A stretch of DNA of 64,000 nt from Bremerella volcania (GCF_007748115.1 NZ_CP036289.1:3100001-3164000), one strand, 5' to 3'; positions 48,452-57,687 are shown, counted from the stretch's first letter. A program made the numbers and translations. The notes: a model not told the origin generated them from the letters alone.

Positions 48452-51067
48452 TTAACGACCCTTCGATCGACTAGAACTCGACGAGGCGGACGAACGCGTG
48501 CTTGAGGAAGAGCTTGGGCGAGGCGAATTGCCTGCCTGCTCTGCCAGCACTTGTTCGATCATCTCCAAATTGATGCCGTTGGTAGCAGTAATCACACGAA
48601 CCGCGCGTTCGCTCCGCTGGTCGACCGATGCCACTAGCTGTTCCACTTCGGCGAAGAGCGCATCTGGGGCGGTGATCACAAGCGAGTTGCTCGCTTCGTG
48701 AACGGCGACCGCCATGGTGGGTTTGCTACCGCGGGTCGGCTTCTCTTGGAATCCTCGCTGGTCTTCTTCGCCACGCCGATCATCCTTGTTGCTTCGATTG
48801 TCACTGGGAGCGGGGTTTGCCTGACGTGCCTGGGCGTTGCGCTGGGCCGACATATCGACACGATCAGGAAATGCTTCCCGAATCATCTCTGCCACTTCCG
48901 TTGCTTGGGCATGTTTCAGTTCGATAATACGTGAACGCCCAGAAGTCTCGATGTCGGTGATGCTCGCGTCTTTGTCGATGATCTTCATGTAGCTTTCGAT
49001 CGTGGCAATATCCTCCCGGGTCCCTTGGACAATTAGGCGATTGAGTCTTGCATCGGAAACAATCGTAGCGGTGCCGGCGGTTACCGTTGTCACGCCATCG
49101 CGTTCGAAGAGCAGACTACCGTAAAAGCCTCCGAGGCTGCCAACCGAACCGCGAACTAGCGTATCGGACGGAGAATCATTCAGGGCATTACCACCATCTA
49201 GCAAGTCGGCCAGCATTTTGACTGCCTCTTCAGCGGATACGTACTTCAAGTAGTAGATCACTGTGGGTGAAATCGCGTTCTTGTCCTGGGCTGAAAGCAT
49301 GCGGAGATGTTCCTCGAATCGGTCCAACGCTTCGATGTCGTCCGATTGCAGCAAGATGCCATTGGGGACGACCTGGCTACGAATGGGTGCGTTGACGTTC
49401 TTGACTGTTGCCGAGGTATTGATCGTGTCGCCACCTTCAGGCAGCAAGACGAAACCGTTATCCGGCTGCTCGTCAGAACGAATGGGCAAAGCTTTCCGAC
49501 GCGGTTTGTCGTCTTGCGGCGAATTCGTAGGTATGACGCTTTGGATTTTGGTGTTACTCGACTGTTCTTCAGAGTGAAGTGATCGCTCGATGAACTGCTG
49601 CTGTGCCCCTTCTTCACTGGGAAGGATTTGCAGACAGTTATCTCCTCCCCAAGATTTCTTCGCCGTCTGGAGAAGGTGTTGGCGTTTCGGCCCGGTGAGA
49701 GGAACAAACCGCAAATCGGTGCCGCTGCTCTTACGTGAATCGAGTCGCTGGACAAGCTGTTCAATTTGCCGGATTTGCTCGGCGGTACCACGAACGAACA
49801 AGCGTCGATTGCCCGGATCGGCGTCAACCTTAGGGGGCAGAACGCGATCTTCATTGTCGTCTCTATCCTCTTCGTCCATTACGCCGAACATTTCTGCTAC
49901 CAGTGAGACGGCAAAGTAGGGATCGACGGAATTCAGCTCGACGACAGAAAACTCGATCGAAGGTGCCTGCAATTCTTCAATGGTATCTCGGATAAGCTGG
50001 TGGGTATCCGCGTCGGCCAAGGCCACGATCGAGTTGCTGCTGTCCTGCATCGATAGCCTTAGTGACTTGTCAGCCAAGATCGTTTGAAGCACGTCGTAAA
50101 CCACTTGCAGATTATCTCCACCTACGGGATGCGAAACGAGCGTCTTCTCGATCGGAGTGTCTTCCGTTTCCTCGGGAACATCAACAACTTGAATCAGAGA
50201 ATCGAGTCGCTTGAGCTTTTCCTCAGAGCCCACCGCGTAGAGCCGCTTGCCCGTGGTATCGGTGGTTATCGTGATATCGATCCCACTCGTTTCGTTCTCA
50301 GGTATGCCCAAATGAGTTCCAGCGACAAGGAGCACCGTAGCTGCATCGGCGTGCTTCAGATCGAAGCGGCGGATCGATGCCTCATCCTCTTGTGGCTCTT
50401 GCATGGATGCGAGAACTTGCAGAACGCTTCGCAGGTTCTTTGCCGTGTCGGTGATGATAAGTTGATTCGATTTGGGAAGAACAACCGGTGTGGTCATCAA
50501 AGAGAGCGGTTCCAACTCATTGATGGCTTCCGTTGGGATGACGTTCCCTAGTTTGACGAAGCATTTGACCACTTCGTGGTCGTTCAATTGTTCGAGTTCA
50601 TCCGGCGAGACCACACGAGCCATAGCGTTCAACTGCTGCAGACCGCGAGGATCCCCCAGATTGATCACCGAAAGCAACTGCCCCTTACGGACTAATGTAT
50701 AGCCCTGCGGCAAGAGAAATAGATTTAAACGCGTCACGGCATCGTCAACCGTGAAGTACTGGCTATCGGAGTACGTAAAGCTACCGGTCGGGACGTCATC
50801 GATATAGAGAGAAAGGTCACCAGCTTCCGCGAGCCAATCCAACACCTCTCGCCACGATGCGCCGCGGAATGAGAAACGCAGCTTCCCATCCACATCCGGT
50901 AAGACTTCTGCGGTGCCGGAATCGCTACTGGGGAAGGTTTCCACCACAGGGGCAGAAGGCACAACAGGAGTCTCGACCTCTTGTGCCCATGTGGTAGATG
51001 GGCCAAGCAGTGCCAGGGCGGTAGTACCGCAACTAAAAGCAAATAACGAAAACGAAACGCGATACAT
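48452..51067 (-). CDS. Secretin N-domain protein without a barrel domain
   Basis: An 871-aa exported protein; ATG 51067 begins the signal (FSLFAFSCGTTALALLGPS), while an in-frame start at 51121 adds 18 soluble residues. It contains an STN-like start (LRFSFRGASWREVLDWLAEAGDL) and at least four secretin N1/N3-type modules (VKLGNVIPTEAINELEPL, DLKHADAATVLLVAG, YLKYVSAEEAVKMLADLLDG, ELKHAQATEVAEMIREAFPD), as in GspD/PilQ. The secretin beta-barrel domain is missing, and the C-terminus is a Ser-rich low-complexity tail. Planctomycetes have many such barrel-less secretin-like proteins; they may line the periplasm or assemble with other pore proteins. It is paired with the EF-hand/P-domain gene. Confidence 0.88.
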   Translation of the reverse strand: MYRVSFSLFAFSCGTTALALLGPSTTWAQEVETPVVPSAPVVETFPSSDSGTAEVLPDVDGKLRFSFRGASWREVLDWLAEAGDLSLYIDDVPTGSFTYSDSQYFTVDDAVTRLNLFLLPQGYTLVRKGQLLSVINLGDPRGLQQLNAMARVVSPDELEQLNDHEVVKCFVKLGNVIPTEAINELEPLSLMTTPVVLPKSNQLIITDTAKNLRSVLQVLASMQEPQEDEASIRRFDLKHADAATVLLVAGTHLGIPENETSGIDITITTDTTGKRLYAVGSEEKLKRLDSLIQVVDVPEETEDTPIEKTLVSHPVGGDNLQVVYDVLQTILADKSLRLSMQDSSNSIVALADADTHQLIRDTIEELQAPSIEFSVVELNSVDPYFAVSLVAEMFGVMDEEDRDDNEDRVLPPKVDADPGNRRLFVRGTAEQIRQIEQLVQRLDSRKSSGTDLRFVPLTGPKRQHLLQTAKKSWGGDNCLQILPSEEGAQQQFIERSLHSEEQSSNTKIQSVIPTNSPQDDKPRRKALPIRSDEQPDNGFVLLPEGGDTINTSATVKNVNAPIRSQVVPNGILLQSDDIEALDRFEEHLRMLSAQDKNAISPTVIYYLKYVSAEEAVKMLADLLDGGNALNDSPSDTLVRGSVGSLGGFYGSLLFERDGVTTVTAGTATIVSDARLNRLIVQGTREDIATIESYMKIIDKDASITDIETSGRSRIIELKHAQATEVAEMIREAFPDRVDMSAQRNAQARQANPAPSDNRSNKDDRRGEEDQRGFQEKPTRGSKPTMAVAVHEASNSLVITAPDALFAEVEQLVASVDQRSERAVRVITATNGINLEMIEQVLAEQAGNSPRPSSSSSTRSSASSSSSRSKGR

Positions 51068-51711
51068 GGTTTGCTTCACTGGGAAAGGGTTCCCAGCTCC
51101 CGAGGTTGTTTCAGCGGGCACGCCAGTGGTAAGCGATTTGGCACTGTACCTGATAGCATTGGGCCAAGCCGAAAAAAGCAGAAAAGGGAGGACTGCTTAC
51201 TTGTTATTGCGGCGGAAGTCGTCTCAAACGAGATCGAGACGAGGGAATCCAGGTGGGTACAACGAAATCGATGGTAGGTAATTGGCAGGACAACAAATCT
51301 TTACATACTCACGTTTTAGATCGTTGTGGCTATTTCGTCAATGTTTTCTATTGCCGCTCAACTATGCCTCTTTGCGAACCAGCGGCCCATTTGACGGGCT
51401 GAGGTCAATCACACAGAAAGCGAACCGGTATTTCAGGTGGTGGATCAACTGCGTTTGCTACTCTCCTCTGCGATCTGCAATTCGCATATGATAATTAGCT
51501 AGCGAGTCACATTGTACGCTAATCGATTCTGTCAAAGTCTAGCTGTTTTTCGTTTTGTGGTGCGCAAAACAAAGAAAGTTTAGTCGATTAGCGTAGAGAA
51601 TTCACGAGATCTTCCTTGCTAGAATCCTTCGTGTCGGTGGATCTTGTTCATTTTCCGCGACCGACCTGAGGCTTTCTGATTGAGCTGAATTAGGTCAGCT
51701 TACATTAAGCG
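51068..51711. other. Intergenic region with long inverted repeat; no gene seen
   Basis: A 644-base stretch upstream of the secretin-like gene. Small frames inside it (for example 51282-51491) have no family features or ribosome-binding site and are judged spurious. The region holds a candidate operator copy at 51477-51497, a nested inverted repeat at 51515-51595, and leads into the terminator hairpin at 51712-51737. A small RNA ending at that terminator is possible but unproven. Confidence 0.5.
51515..51595. repeat. Nested inverted repeat (12-base arms, inner stem)
   Basis: TACGCTAATCGA at 51515-51526 is the exact reverse complement of TCGATTAGCGTA at 51584-51595. Inside, GTTTTG (51552-51557) pairs with CAAAAC (51565-51570), and flanking T and A tracts (about 51546-51550 with 51572-51576) extend the inner stem. 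The element could be a structured RNA, a protein-binding site or the scar of a small element. No transposase or target duplication was found beside it. Confidence 0.6.
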
Positions 51712-51737
51712 AAAGGGAAGCCAATTGGCTTCCCTTT
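51712..51737. terminator. Rho-independent terminator hairpin
   Basis: Perfect 11-base stem AAAGGGAAGCC (51712-51722) and GGCTTCCCTTT (51727-51737) with an AATT loop. On the + strand it runs into further T residues, giving a good U-tract. On the - strand it lies directly after the stop of the hydrolase/NamZ gene and ends with three T before CG, so it may stop transcription both ways. Its best orientation is +, although no + strand gene precedes it. Confidence 0.75.
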
Positions 51738-51738
51738 T

Positions 51739-54039
51739 TCATGGGTAGATCAGGAACGGTTCGCGCCGCTTGGCGAACTCGTAGATGCTGTCCTGGTACG
51801 CTGCGGAGATATCCTGAGGCGATTGTGCCTGTAGGATCTTCTGCTTGACGCTTTCATTTCCCAGCAAGACTGGCAAACGATCGGTTTCCCAGTCATTCGG
51901 GTAAAGGGCACGTATGCTGGAAGCCGTCGCCCAGCCGAGGTCGAGCGGTCGAAAGGTCTTCCAGTCAGTGATGATGAAGTTGACGCCGCCACACGGTTCC
52001 CCTTCGTACTTGCTGGAATCGGGAATAAATTCGACGCCTATGACTTTGACTCCTGACACGTTGTATGAATTGATTCGGGTAGCCAGGCTTGGACCGTCAA
52101 TCCATGGCGCACCCAGCACTTCGAAAGGTGTATCTGTGCCGCGGCCCACAGAAACATTGGTTGTCTCGAGCAGCCCTACGCCAGGGTAGATCATCGCTTG
52201 AGCCAAGTTCCGCATGTTGGGTGAAGTATTTCTCCACGGTAGACCAGTATCGAAAAGCAGTTGGTCTCGTTTCCAACCCCCGAGGGGAACAACCGTTAAG
52301 TCGGTTTTCCAGCCTCGCTCTTCGTTCATCATCTTCGCTAGTTCACCGATGGTCATGCCATGGCGAACAGGAATGGGGTGAAATGCGACGAAAGACCTTT
52401 CAGTCTTGTCGAGCAGCGGGCCTTCAATCGCAACGCCCCCCAGTGGATTTGGACGGTCGAGAACGACAAACGGAATCCCCTGCTCTGCCGCTGCTTCCAT
52501 CGCAAGCCCCATGGTTGAAATGTACGTGTAGAAGCGGCAACCAATGTCCTGAATGTCGAAGACAAGGATATCGACTTCTTCCAACTGCTGTGGCGTCGGC
52601 TTGCGAGTTTCGTCGTATAGGCTTTTTATGGTGATACCTGTTTCAGGATCGACCGTATCACCAATGTGGGACTGATCGAAACGGCCAGCGAAACCATGCT
52701 CGGGACTGAACAAGGCAACCAAGTTGACAGCTGGCGACTCGGCTAACAGCAAATGCGTTGGCTTGCCGGCTTTGTTGCGGCTTGTGTGATTGGCAATCAA
52801 GCCAACTTTTTTTCCTTTAAGCAGATCAAACTGAGCATCGCAGAGATCGTCGACGCCCAGTTTGGTCGGTGTGCTTGCCGAAGTATTCTCCGCTGCTCGG
52901 CAGGCATCAGCGGCAATCGTTCCGATACTCCCCGCCAGCGCGTTGACAGAGCCCTTTTCGTTGGGATGAACGCGATTGGAAAGGAAGAGGACGACCAGGT
53001 CCAGTTCGGGGTCGATCCATAGTGCCGTTCCGGTGAAGCCGCCATGGCCGTACGCGGAGGAACTCATCGACTTACCGCGATTGCTCGAGTAGCCACTCTG
53101 CTTGTCCCAGCCGAGCCCACGAAGGTTGCCGGCGGCATCGTAAGCCTGGGTCATCATTGTCAGGGTTTGAGGGTCAAGCAAATGTTTGAGGCCTGGTTTA
53201 CGTGATTCGAGCATTGCCTGAGCGTACAACAGAAGGTCGTCGGCCGTACTGAAGAGTCCGGCATGGCCGGCCACTCCGCCGCAGTAGCGCGCTCGAGGAT
53301 CATGGACGGTCCCCTGCAACCATTTGCCATCGACCTTGGTAGTCGTGACGGCTCGTTGGGCCAGTTCTTTGCTCGGATTGAAGCCTGACTGGTTCATTCC
53401 CAGCGGTTTGAAGATATTCTCCGTGGCATACTTGTCCAACGGCATTTTAGAAACGCGAGCGACGACTTCACCCAGCAGAATAAAACCCACATCCGAGTAG
53501 CGGAACTTTTGTCCCGGATCAGACAGCAACTTGAGATTGCAAATCTTTTCGTAGGCTGCCGGCCAGCCGTTTTCGTAATCCGATAACGCATTATCCGGCG
53601 TCAAACCACTGGTATGGATAAGTAGCTGTTTAATCGTAATTGTTTCCTTACCATGACCACGAAACTCAGGCAAATAGGTAACGACCGGCGCATGCAGATC
53701 AACCTTTCCTGCTTCTACCAATTGCATGATGCTGGTGGCGGTGACGATTGGCTTGGTAAGCGAAGCCATATCGAACACCGTGTCGACCGTCATCGGCTCG
53801 ACTGAGGGGGCGATCCTACGGCTGCCATGTGCTTTTTTGTAGAGGACCTCTCCACTGCGTGCGATCACCACCACGCAGCCTGGCATTCGTTTCTCGCTGA
53901 GTGCGGTATTGATGGCCTGATCGATCTCTGTCGTGACTTTCTCTGAGAAGCCAGCCATCTGCGGCGTGGCAGCCGACAAAGGATTGTTTGCTTGAAGGGA
54001 ACAAAGCAACAGCAAGGTAGCTAAGCAACGCAGACTCAT
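51739..54039 (-). CDS. Serine hydrolase (beta-lactamase fold) fused to NamZ exo-beta-N-acetylmuramidase
   Basis: A 766-aa exported two-domain protein. Residues about 30-380 are a class C/PBP-like serine hydrolase: SLTK at 93-96 (nucleophile Ser93), YSD at 181-183 and HGG at 332-334, as in esterases and D-Ala peptidases. Residues about 393-766 are DUF1343, the NamZ family (GH171), with LIANHTSRN, FSPEHGFAG, FDIQDIGCRFYTYISTM and DRPNPLGG. NamZ enzymes release MurNAc from the non-reducing end of peptidoglycan fragments. The fusion could trim peptides and MurNAc together. Its ATG shares one base with the symporter stop (TAATG), and a transporter, MurQ, a kinase and AnmK lie alongside, which strongly supports a MurNAc salvage role. 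Confidence 0.93.
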   Translation of the reverse strand: MSLRCLATLLLLCSLQANNPLSAATPQMAGFSEKVTTEIDQAINTALSEKRMPGCVVVIARSGEVLYKKAHGSRRIAPSVEPMTVDTVFDMASLTKPIVTATSIMQLVEAGKVDLHAPVVTYLPEFRGHGKETITIKQLLIHTSGLTPDNALSDYENGWPAAYEKICNLKLLSDPGQKFRYSDVGFILLGEVVARVSKMPLDKYATENIFKPLGMNQSGFNPSKELAQRAVTTTKVDGKWLQGTVHDPRARYCGGVAGHAGLFSTADDLLLYAQAMLESRKPGLKHLLDPQTLTMMTQAYDAAGNLRGLGWDKQSGYSSNRGKSMSSSAYGHGGFTGTALWIDPELDLVVLFLSNRVHPNEKGSVNALAGSIGTIAADACRAAENTSASTPTKLGVDDLCDAQFDLLKGKKVGLIANHTSRNKAGKPTHLLLAESPAVNLVALFSPEHGFAGRFDQSHIGDTVDPETGITIKSLYDETRKPTPQQLEEVDILVFDIQDIGCRFYTYISTMGLAMEAAAEQGIPFVVLDRPNPLGGVAIEGPLLDKTERSFVAFHPIPVRHGMTIGELAKMMNEERGWKTDLTVVPLGGWKRDQLLFDTGLPWRNTSPNMRNLAQAMIYPGVGLLETTNVSVGRGTDTPFEVLGAPWIDGPSLATRINSYNVSGVKVIGVEFIPDSSKYEGEPCGGVNFIITDWKTFRPLDLGWATASSIRALYPNDWETDRLPVLLGNESVKQKILQAQSPQDISAAYQDSIYEFAKRREPFLIYP

Positions 54040-55541
54040 TAGTCTTCCTCCAAGGAAGCAACTTGGGAGGGTTCACCTCGCCACGACGACACAAAGCTCA
54101 GAAAGACGGTGACCCCGAACGAAGTCCCGCAACAAATCAGCGAATACCAGTAACCGCTGATACTCGTCTGAAAGGCGATCAGCGTAATCACCACGGCACC
54201 CGTCAGCAGACCAATATTCGCCAGTGAGCTTGACGCTCGGCCTAGCGTCAGGGCAACGAAGAACAGTCCAAGCAGCAATCCCGCGGAAAATCCGGCAATG
54301 GCCAATGCCTGATTGACGACCGTCTCGGCAAAGTGGCCGCGAAATGCAATGATCGCAACGACTGCCTGCGACAGGGTGAACAGTAAAGTGAAAGCACGTG
54401 CAAGACGAAGTCGCTTTTTCTCGGGCAAGTCGCTCCATGCCTGGCGAACGAAGTCTTGTAGCAATGAACTGGACGAGGAATTTACGGAACTCGATAGGGC
54501 CGACATGGCAGCGGCGAAAACGGCAGCCAGGATGATTCCTCGAATACCCAAGGGAAGTTCGCCTACGATAAACGTAGCTAAAGCCTGATCGCCTGGAATA
54601 TCGACTTTCGCGGGATCAAATTCGGCGAAGTAGCACGCCAGACCGACGCCAATTGCCAGGAATAAAGCGAACTGCGCCAAGACGATCGGACCGCTCCACA
54701 GAAGTGCCCAGCCAGCTGATCGCTGGTCTTTCGCACATGGGTATCTTTGAACGATCAACTGATCGGCTCCATGCGTTGCCAAGCTGAGCATTGCCCCGCC
54801 GAGTAGCCCAGCCCACAGCGATAAGTGACCTGAAGCGGTAATCAGTTCGAGGTCAAAAAATCTCAGGCGGCCCGTTTCGGATGCGAATTGAAAGTACTGC
54901 TCGGTTCCACCAGGCAGTCGCACCAAAATGACCGATAAGGCAATGAACGCACCAGCCATGTAGACGCCAAACTGGAGACAGTCATTCCACACCACCGAGC
55001 GTACACCACCGAAAAGTGCGTAGATTGCAGTGGCAACGGCAAGGATGGCAACACTCCATTCAAACGGAAGCTGCATGACTTGCTGCAAAGCGATCGCCGT
55101 CAGAAAGAGACGTAAGCCGTCCCCAAGCGTGCGAGCAATCAGAAAGAAGAGCGAGGCAAGACGGCGAGTTGAGGGGCCAAAACGTCGCTGAAAGACTTCG
55201 TACGCGGTCGAGATTTCGTTCTGAAAATAGAGGGGAAGCAGAAATATCAACACCAACACGCGTCCGACGATAAAGCCAAGAGCCAATTGGAGAAAACCAA
55301 AGTTGCCTCCTTCTTCAAATGCGAGACCGGGCACACTCAGAAAGGTTACAGTACTCGTTTCGGTCGCAACTATTGATAGCAAAAGAGCCCAGGTAGGAAG
55401 GTTCTTCGACCCGAGAAAGAAGTCGTTAGTCGAGCTTCCCCCATTCCCCAACCAAATTCCCAGAAGGGTCGTCCCAACGAGGTATATGGCAATGATTGCC
55501 ACATCGATGGGATGAATCGCCAAAGTCGCCAGAGGTATCAT
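54039..55541 (-). CDS. SSS-family symporter, probable MurNAc transporter
   Basis: A 500-aa protein with about 13 membrane segments. The SSS landmarks are DFFLGSKNLPTWALLLSIVATETSTVTFLSVPG, GGVRSVVWNDCLQFGVYMAGA and FAAAMSALSSSVNSSSSSLLQDF, the Na+-binding region. The substrate is inferred from the neighbours: it overlaps the NamZ fusion gene by one base and is divergent from murQ, so Na+-driven uptake of MurNAc or a MurNAc-containing sugar is the best guess. It resembles the other symporter in the window (35167) only at family level. The start at ATG 55541 has no strong ribosome-binding site. Confidence 0.9.
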   Translation of the reverse strand: MIPLATLAIHPIDVAIIAIYLVGTTLLGIWLGNGGSSTNDFFLGSKNLPTWALLLSIVATETSTVTFLSVPGLAFEEGGNFGFLQLALGFIVGRVLVLIFLLPLYFQNEISTAYEVFQRRFGPSTRRLASLFFLIARTLGDGLRLFLTAIALQQVMQLPFEWSVAILAVATAIYALFGGVRSVVWNDCLQFGVYMAGAFIALSVILVRLPGGTEQYFQFASETGRLRFFDLELITASGHLSLWAGLLGGAMLSLATHGADQLIVQRYPCAKDQRSAGWALLWSGPIVLAQFALFLAIGVGLACYFAEFDPAKVDIPGDQALATFIVGELPLGIRGIILAAVFAAAMSALSSSVNSSSSSLLQDFVRQAWSDLPEKKRLRLARAFTLLFTLSQAVVAIIAFRGHFAETVVNQALAIAGFSAGLLLGLFFVALTLGRASSSLANIGLLTGAVVITLIAFQTSISGYWYSLICCGTSFGVTVFLSFVSSWRGEPSQVASLEED

Positions 55542-55771
55542 TTAGGCGATCAGGTCCTTGGGTTGGGGATAAATGGGGGAAACGAAGCTGCGACGGACAA
55601 TTTTCAGTCTAGCCGGAGTCGCCGCATTCGCTAGACGAACACGCGAATAATTATCTCGCATTTGCGCAGAGAAGCTATGCCGCCGAGGTATCCGGCTCTA
55701 AACTGAATCTCAAACTTCACTTGTCACTTCCCGTTTAGCTGTTCCGCCTACATTTTATTTGCTGTGCTATC
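55542..55771. promoter_or_regulatory. Divergent symporter/murQ promoter with candidate XylR-type operator
   Basis: Contains AATAATTATC at 55646-55655 followed after 7 bases by TGCGCA at 55663-55668. The same two blocks occur in the divergent anmK/regulator promoter (58910-58930). The central ATAATTAT is a palindrome, and in this copy it is flanked by GCGA and, after one base, TCGC. This suggests a regulator-binding site that controls both divergent units. Confidence 0.5.
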
Positions 55772-56689
55772 ATGCTCGATCATTTGACGACCGAAGCCAG
55801 TAATCCAGCTTCAGAAGACCTCGATGAGTTGTCCACTTTGGATCTGGTGAATCTGATTAACGGCCAGGATGCCGGCGTGGCTATCGCCGTAGGGCAGCAA
55901 TCGGTTCAGATTGCCGCTGCCATCGACGCCATTTCCAGTCGGCTTTTAGAGTCGGGACGCCTGATCTATTTCGGAGCTGGAACATCGGGTCGGCTTGGCG
56001 TTTTGGACGCGGCCGACTGCCCACCTACATTCAGTTCTGATCCTAATAAGGTGATCGGTTTGATTGCCGGTGGACCATCTGCCATGACGACGGCCGTGGA
56101 AGGGGCGGAAGACAATCCAGAACTTGGAGCCAAAGATCTGCATGCCATCGGACTTTCCTCCAAGGACGTCGTCGTTGGGATCGCGACCAGCGGACGTACG
56201 CCGTACGTTATTGGTGGGCTGGATTATGCTCGTAAGTTGGGAACTTATGCCATCGGTCTGACTTGCAACGAAAACTCTGAACTGCAGTCGCATTGCGATT
56301 TGGTGATTGCCCCAGTCGTAGGCCCGGAAATCATCAGTGGCTCGACACGCATGAAGGCTGGCACTGCCACCAAGATGGTGCTCAACATGTTGAGCACTGG
56401 TGCCATGATTCGACAAGGGAAAACGTTCGGAAACCTGATGGTAGATCTCCGAGCGACGAACTCGAAGCTCCATGCGAGAGCGAAGCGAATCGTCAAGGCG
56501 GCCACGAAACTATCAGATGATGCCGCTTCTCGCCTACTTGTTGAATGCAGTGGCGAAGTGAAAACGGCTATCGTGGTTCATCAAACAGGAGAAACCGCGG
56601 AGCAAGCTCGTAAATTGTTGAGCGATGCCAACGGTCATCTCCGCCAGGCCATCATGCGATTCCCGGGGGAAAGCAACCGCAAATGTTGA
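55772..56689 (+). CDS. murQ: N-acetylmuramic acid 6-phosphate etherase
   Basis: A 305-aa SIS-domain enzyme, collinear with E. coli MurQ from TEASNPASEDLDELSTLDLV onward. It cleaves the lactyl ether of MurNAc-6-phosphate, giving GlcNAc-6-phosphate and D-lactate in the cytoplasm. GAGTSGRLGVLD (68-79), GSTRMKAGTATKMVLNMLS and NLMVDLRATNSKL are all present. The residue equivalent to catalytic Glu83 of E. coli is Asp82 here (AADCPPT), while the second acidic residue, Glu114 in VEGAED, is kept. The next gene starts inside its last codons (7-base overlap). It is divergent from the symporter and NamZ genes. Confidence 0.95.
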   Translation: MLDHLTTEASNPASEDLDELSTLDLVNLINGQDAGVAIAVGQQSVQIAAAIDAISSRLLESGRLIYFGAGTSGRLGVLDAADCPPTFSSDPNKVIGLIAGGPSAMTTAVEGAEDNPELGAKDLHAIGLSSKDVVVGIATSGRTPYVIGGLDYARKLGTYAIGLTCNENSELQSHCDLVIAPVVGPEIISGSTRMKAGTATKMVLNMLSTGAMIRQGKTFGNLMVDLRATNSKLHARAKRIVKAATKLSDDAASRLLVECSGEVKTAIVVHQTGETAEQARKLLSDANGHLRQAIMRFPGESNRKC

Positions 56690-57687
56690 CCCCTGAGAAT
56701 CTTGCGAGCAGCCTACCCTTAGGAGATCGATTCAACGGCGAGTTAGTCTTGGCTGTCGATAGTGGCGGAACAAAAACGTCGTGCACTTTGGCGCGCATCG
56801 GTGCTGATCGGCAATGGACGATCCTGGGTACAGGCGGTTCATCGGCTGGCAACCCGCGAGCGGTTGGCCTGGAAGCATCGGTCAAGGCGATTTGCCAGTC
56901 CGTCAAATCAGCCACGGCGGAAGCAGGCCTCGATAGCTTTCCCTGCCATCGTGCCGTTTTTGCGGTCGCCGGCACGCTTCATGAACCGATAAGACGCGAT
57001 CTTTGCCGCCGATTGACGGAAATGGAACTAGCCGAAGAGTGCTTTGTCGTTCCTGACCTTATCCCACTCGTTGTTGGCTGTGGTTCTTCTATTTCGATCG
57101 GTTTAATTGCCGGAACTGGTTCGGTTGCCATTGGTCGAGATTCGTCCGGAAATTATGCGGTATCCGGTGGATGGGGGCCTTTGCTGGGCGACGACGGAAG
57201 TGGGTTCGCAATCGGGCGGGCCGCACTCCGTGTAACCTTGAGCAGTCTCGAGTCGGGTAAGAAGAATAGCGGATTGGTTCAGCAGGTGTGCGTTGCACTG
57301 GGGGCACGCTCGTCGCAGGAAATCAAAACAATGATTGCGGGTACATCTGACTTGCGCGAGTTGGTCGCGTCGCTCGCCCCGATTGTTTTGTCCGTGGCGA
57401 ACCATGCGGATCCGCTGTGCGTCGCGATTACCAAAAGGGCCGCGGCTGACTTGGCCGAGATAATCCAATCACTTCAAGCACGAATGAAGATTCCGCCCGA
57501 TGGGATGAACATAGCATTGTCAGGCGGAGTCTTGCAGGCCGATTCCCCGGTCACGCATCAACTAGCCAAAGAACTATCCACGCGAGGGTTCCAGGCAAAG
57601 TTGGATCGAATTGATGATCCGGTACTTCCCATCTTGAACATGCTTGCCCAACCGGAGTTGCCGCGACGACTCGAGATTCTTCCCTAG
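56683..57687 (+). CDS. BadF/BadG-family kinase, probable MurNAc/GlcNAc kinase (MurK-like)
   Basis: A 334-aa ASKHA-fold kinase. The phosphate-1 loop is AVDSGGTKTSC (D26), GLIAGTGSVA is the phosphate-2 region, and GGWGPLLGDDGSGFAIGR is the sugar-binding signature of the N-acetylglucosamine kinase/BadF-BadG group. It overlaps murQ by 7 bases. Given murQ, NamZ and AnmK in the locus, the likely reaction is MurNAc + ATP to MurNAc-6-phosphate, the MurQ substrate; GlcNAc could also be used, as by clostridial MurK. It converges with anmK, with 3 bases between stops. Confidence 0.88.
   Translation: MLTPENLASSLPLGDRFNGELVLAVDSGGTKTSCTLARIGADRQWTILGTGGSSAGNPRAVGLEASVKAICQSVKSATAEAGLDSFPCHRAVFAVAGTLHEPIRRDLCRRLTEMELAEECFVVPDLIPLVVGCGSSISIGLIAGTGSVAIGRDSSGNYAVSGGWGPLLGDDGSGFAIGRAALRVTLSSLESGKKNSGLVQQVCVALGARSSQEIKTMIAGTSDLRELVASLAPIVLSVANHADPLCVAITKRAAADLAEIIQSLQARMKIPPDGMNIALSGGVLQADSPVTHQLAKELSTRGFQAKLDRIDDPVLPILNMLAQPELPRRLEILP

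Noticed and set aside
51282-51491. Small + strand frame of 69 codons in the 51068-51711 gap
   Set aside because: No ribosome-binding site, no signal or family motif, and it overlaps candidate regulatory repeats.
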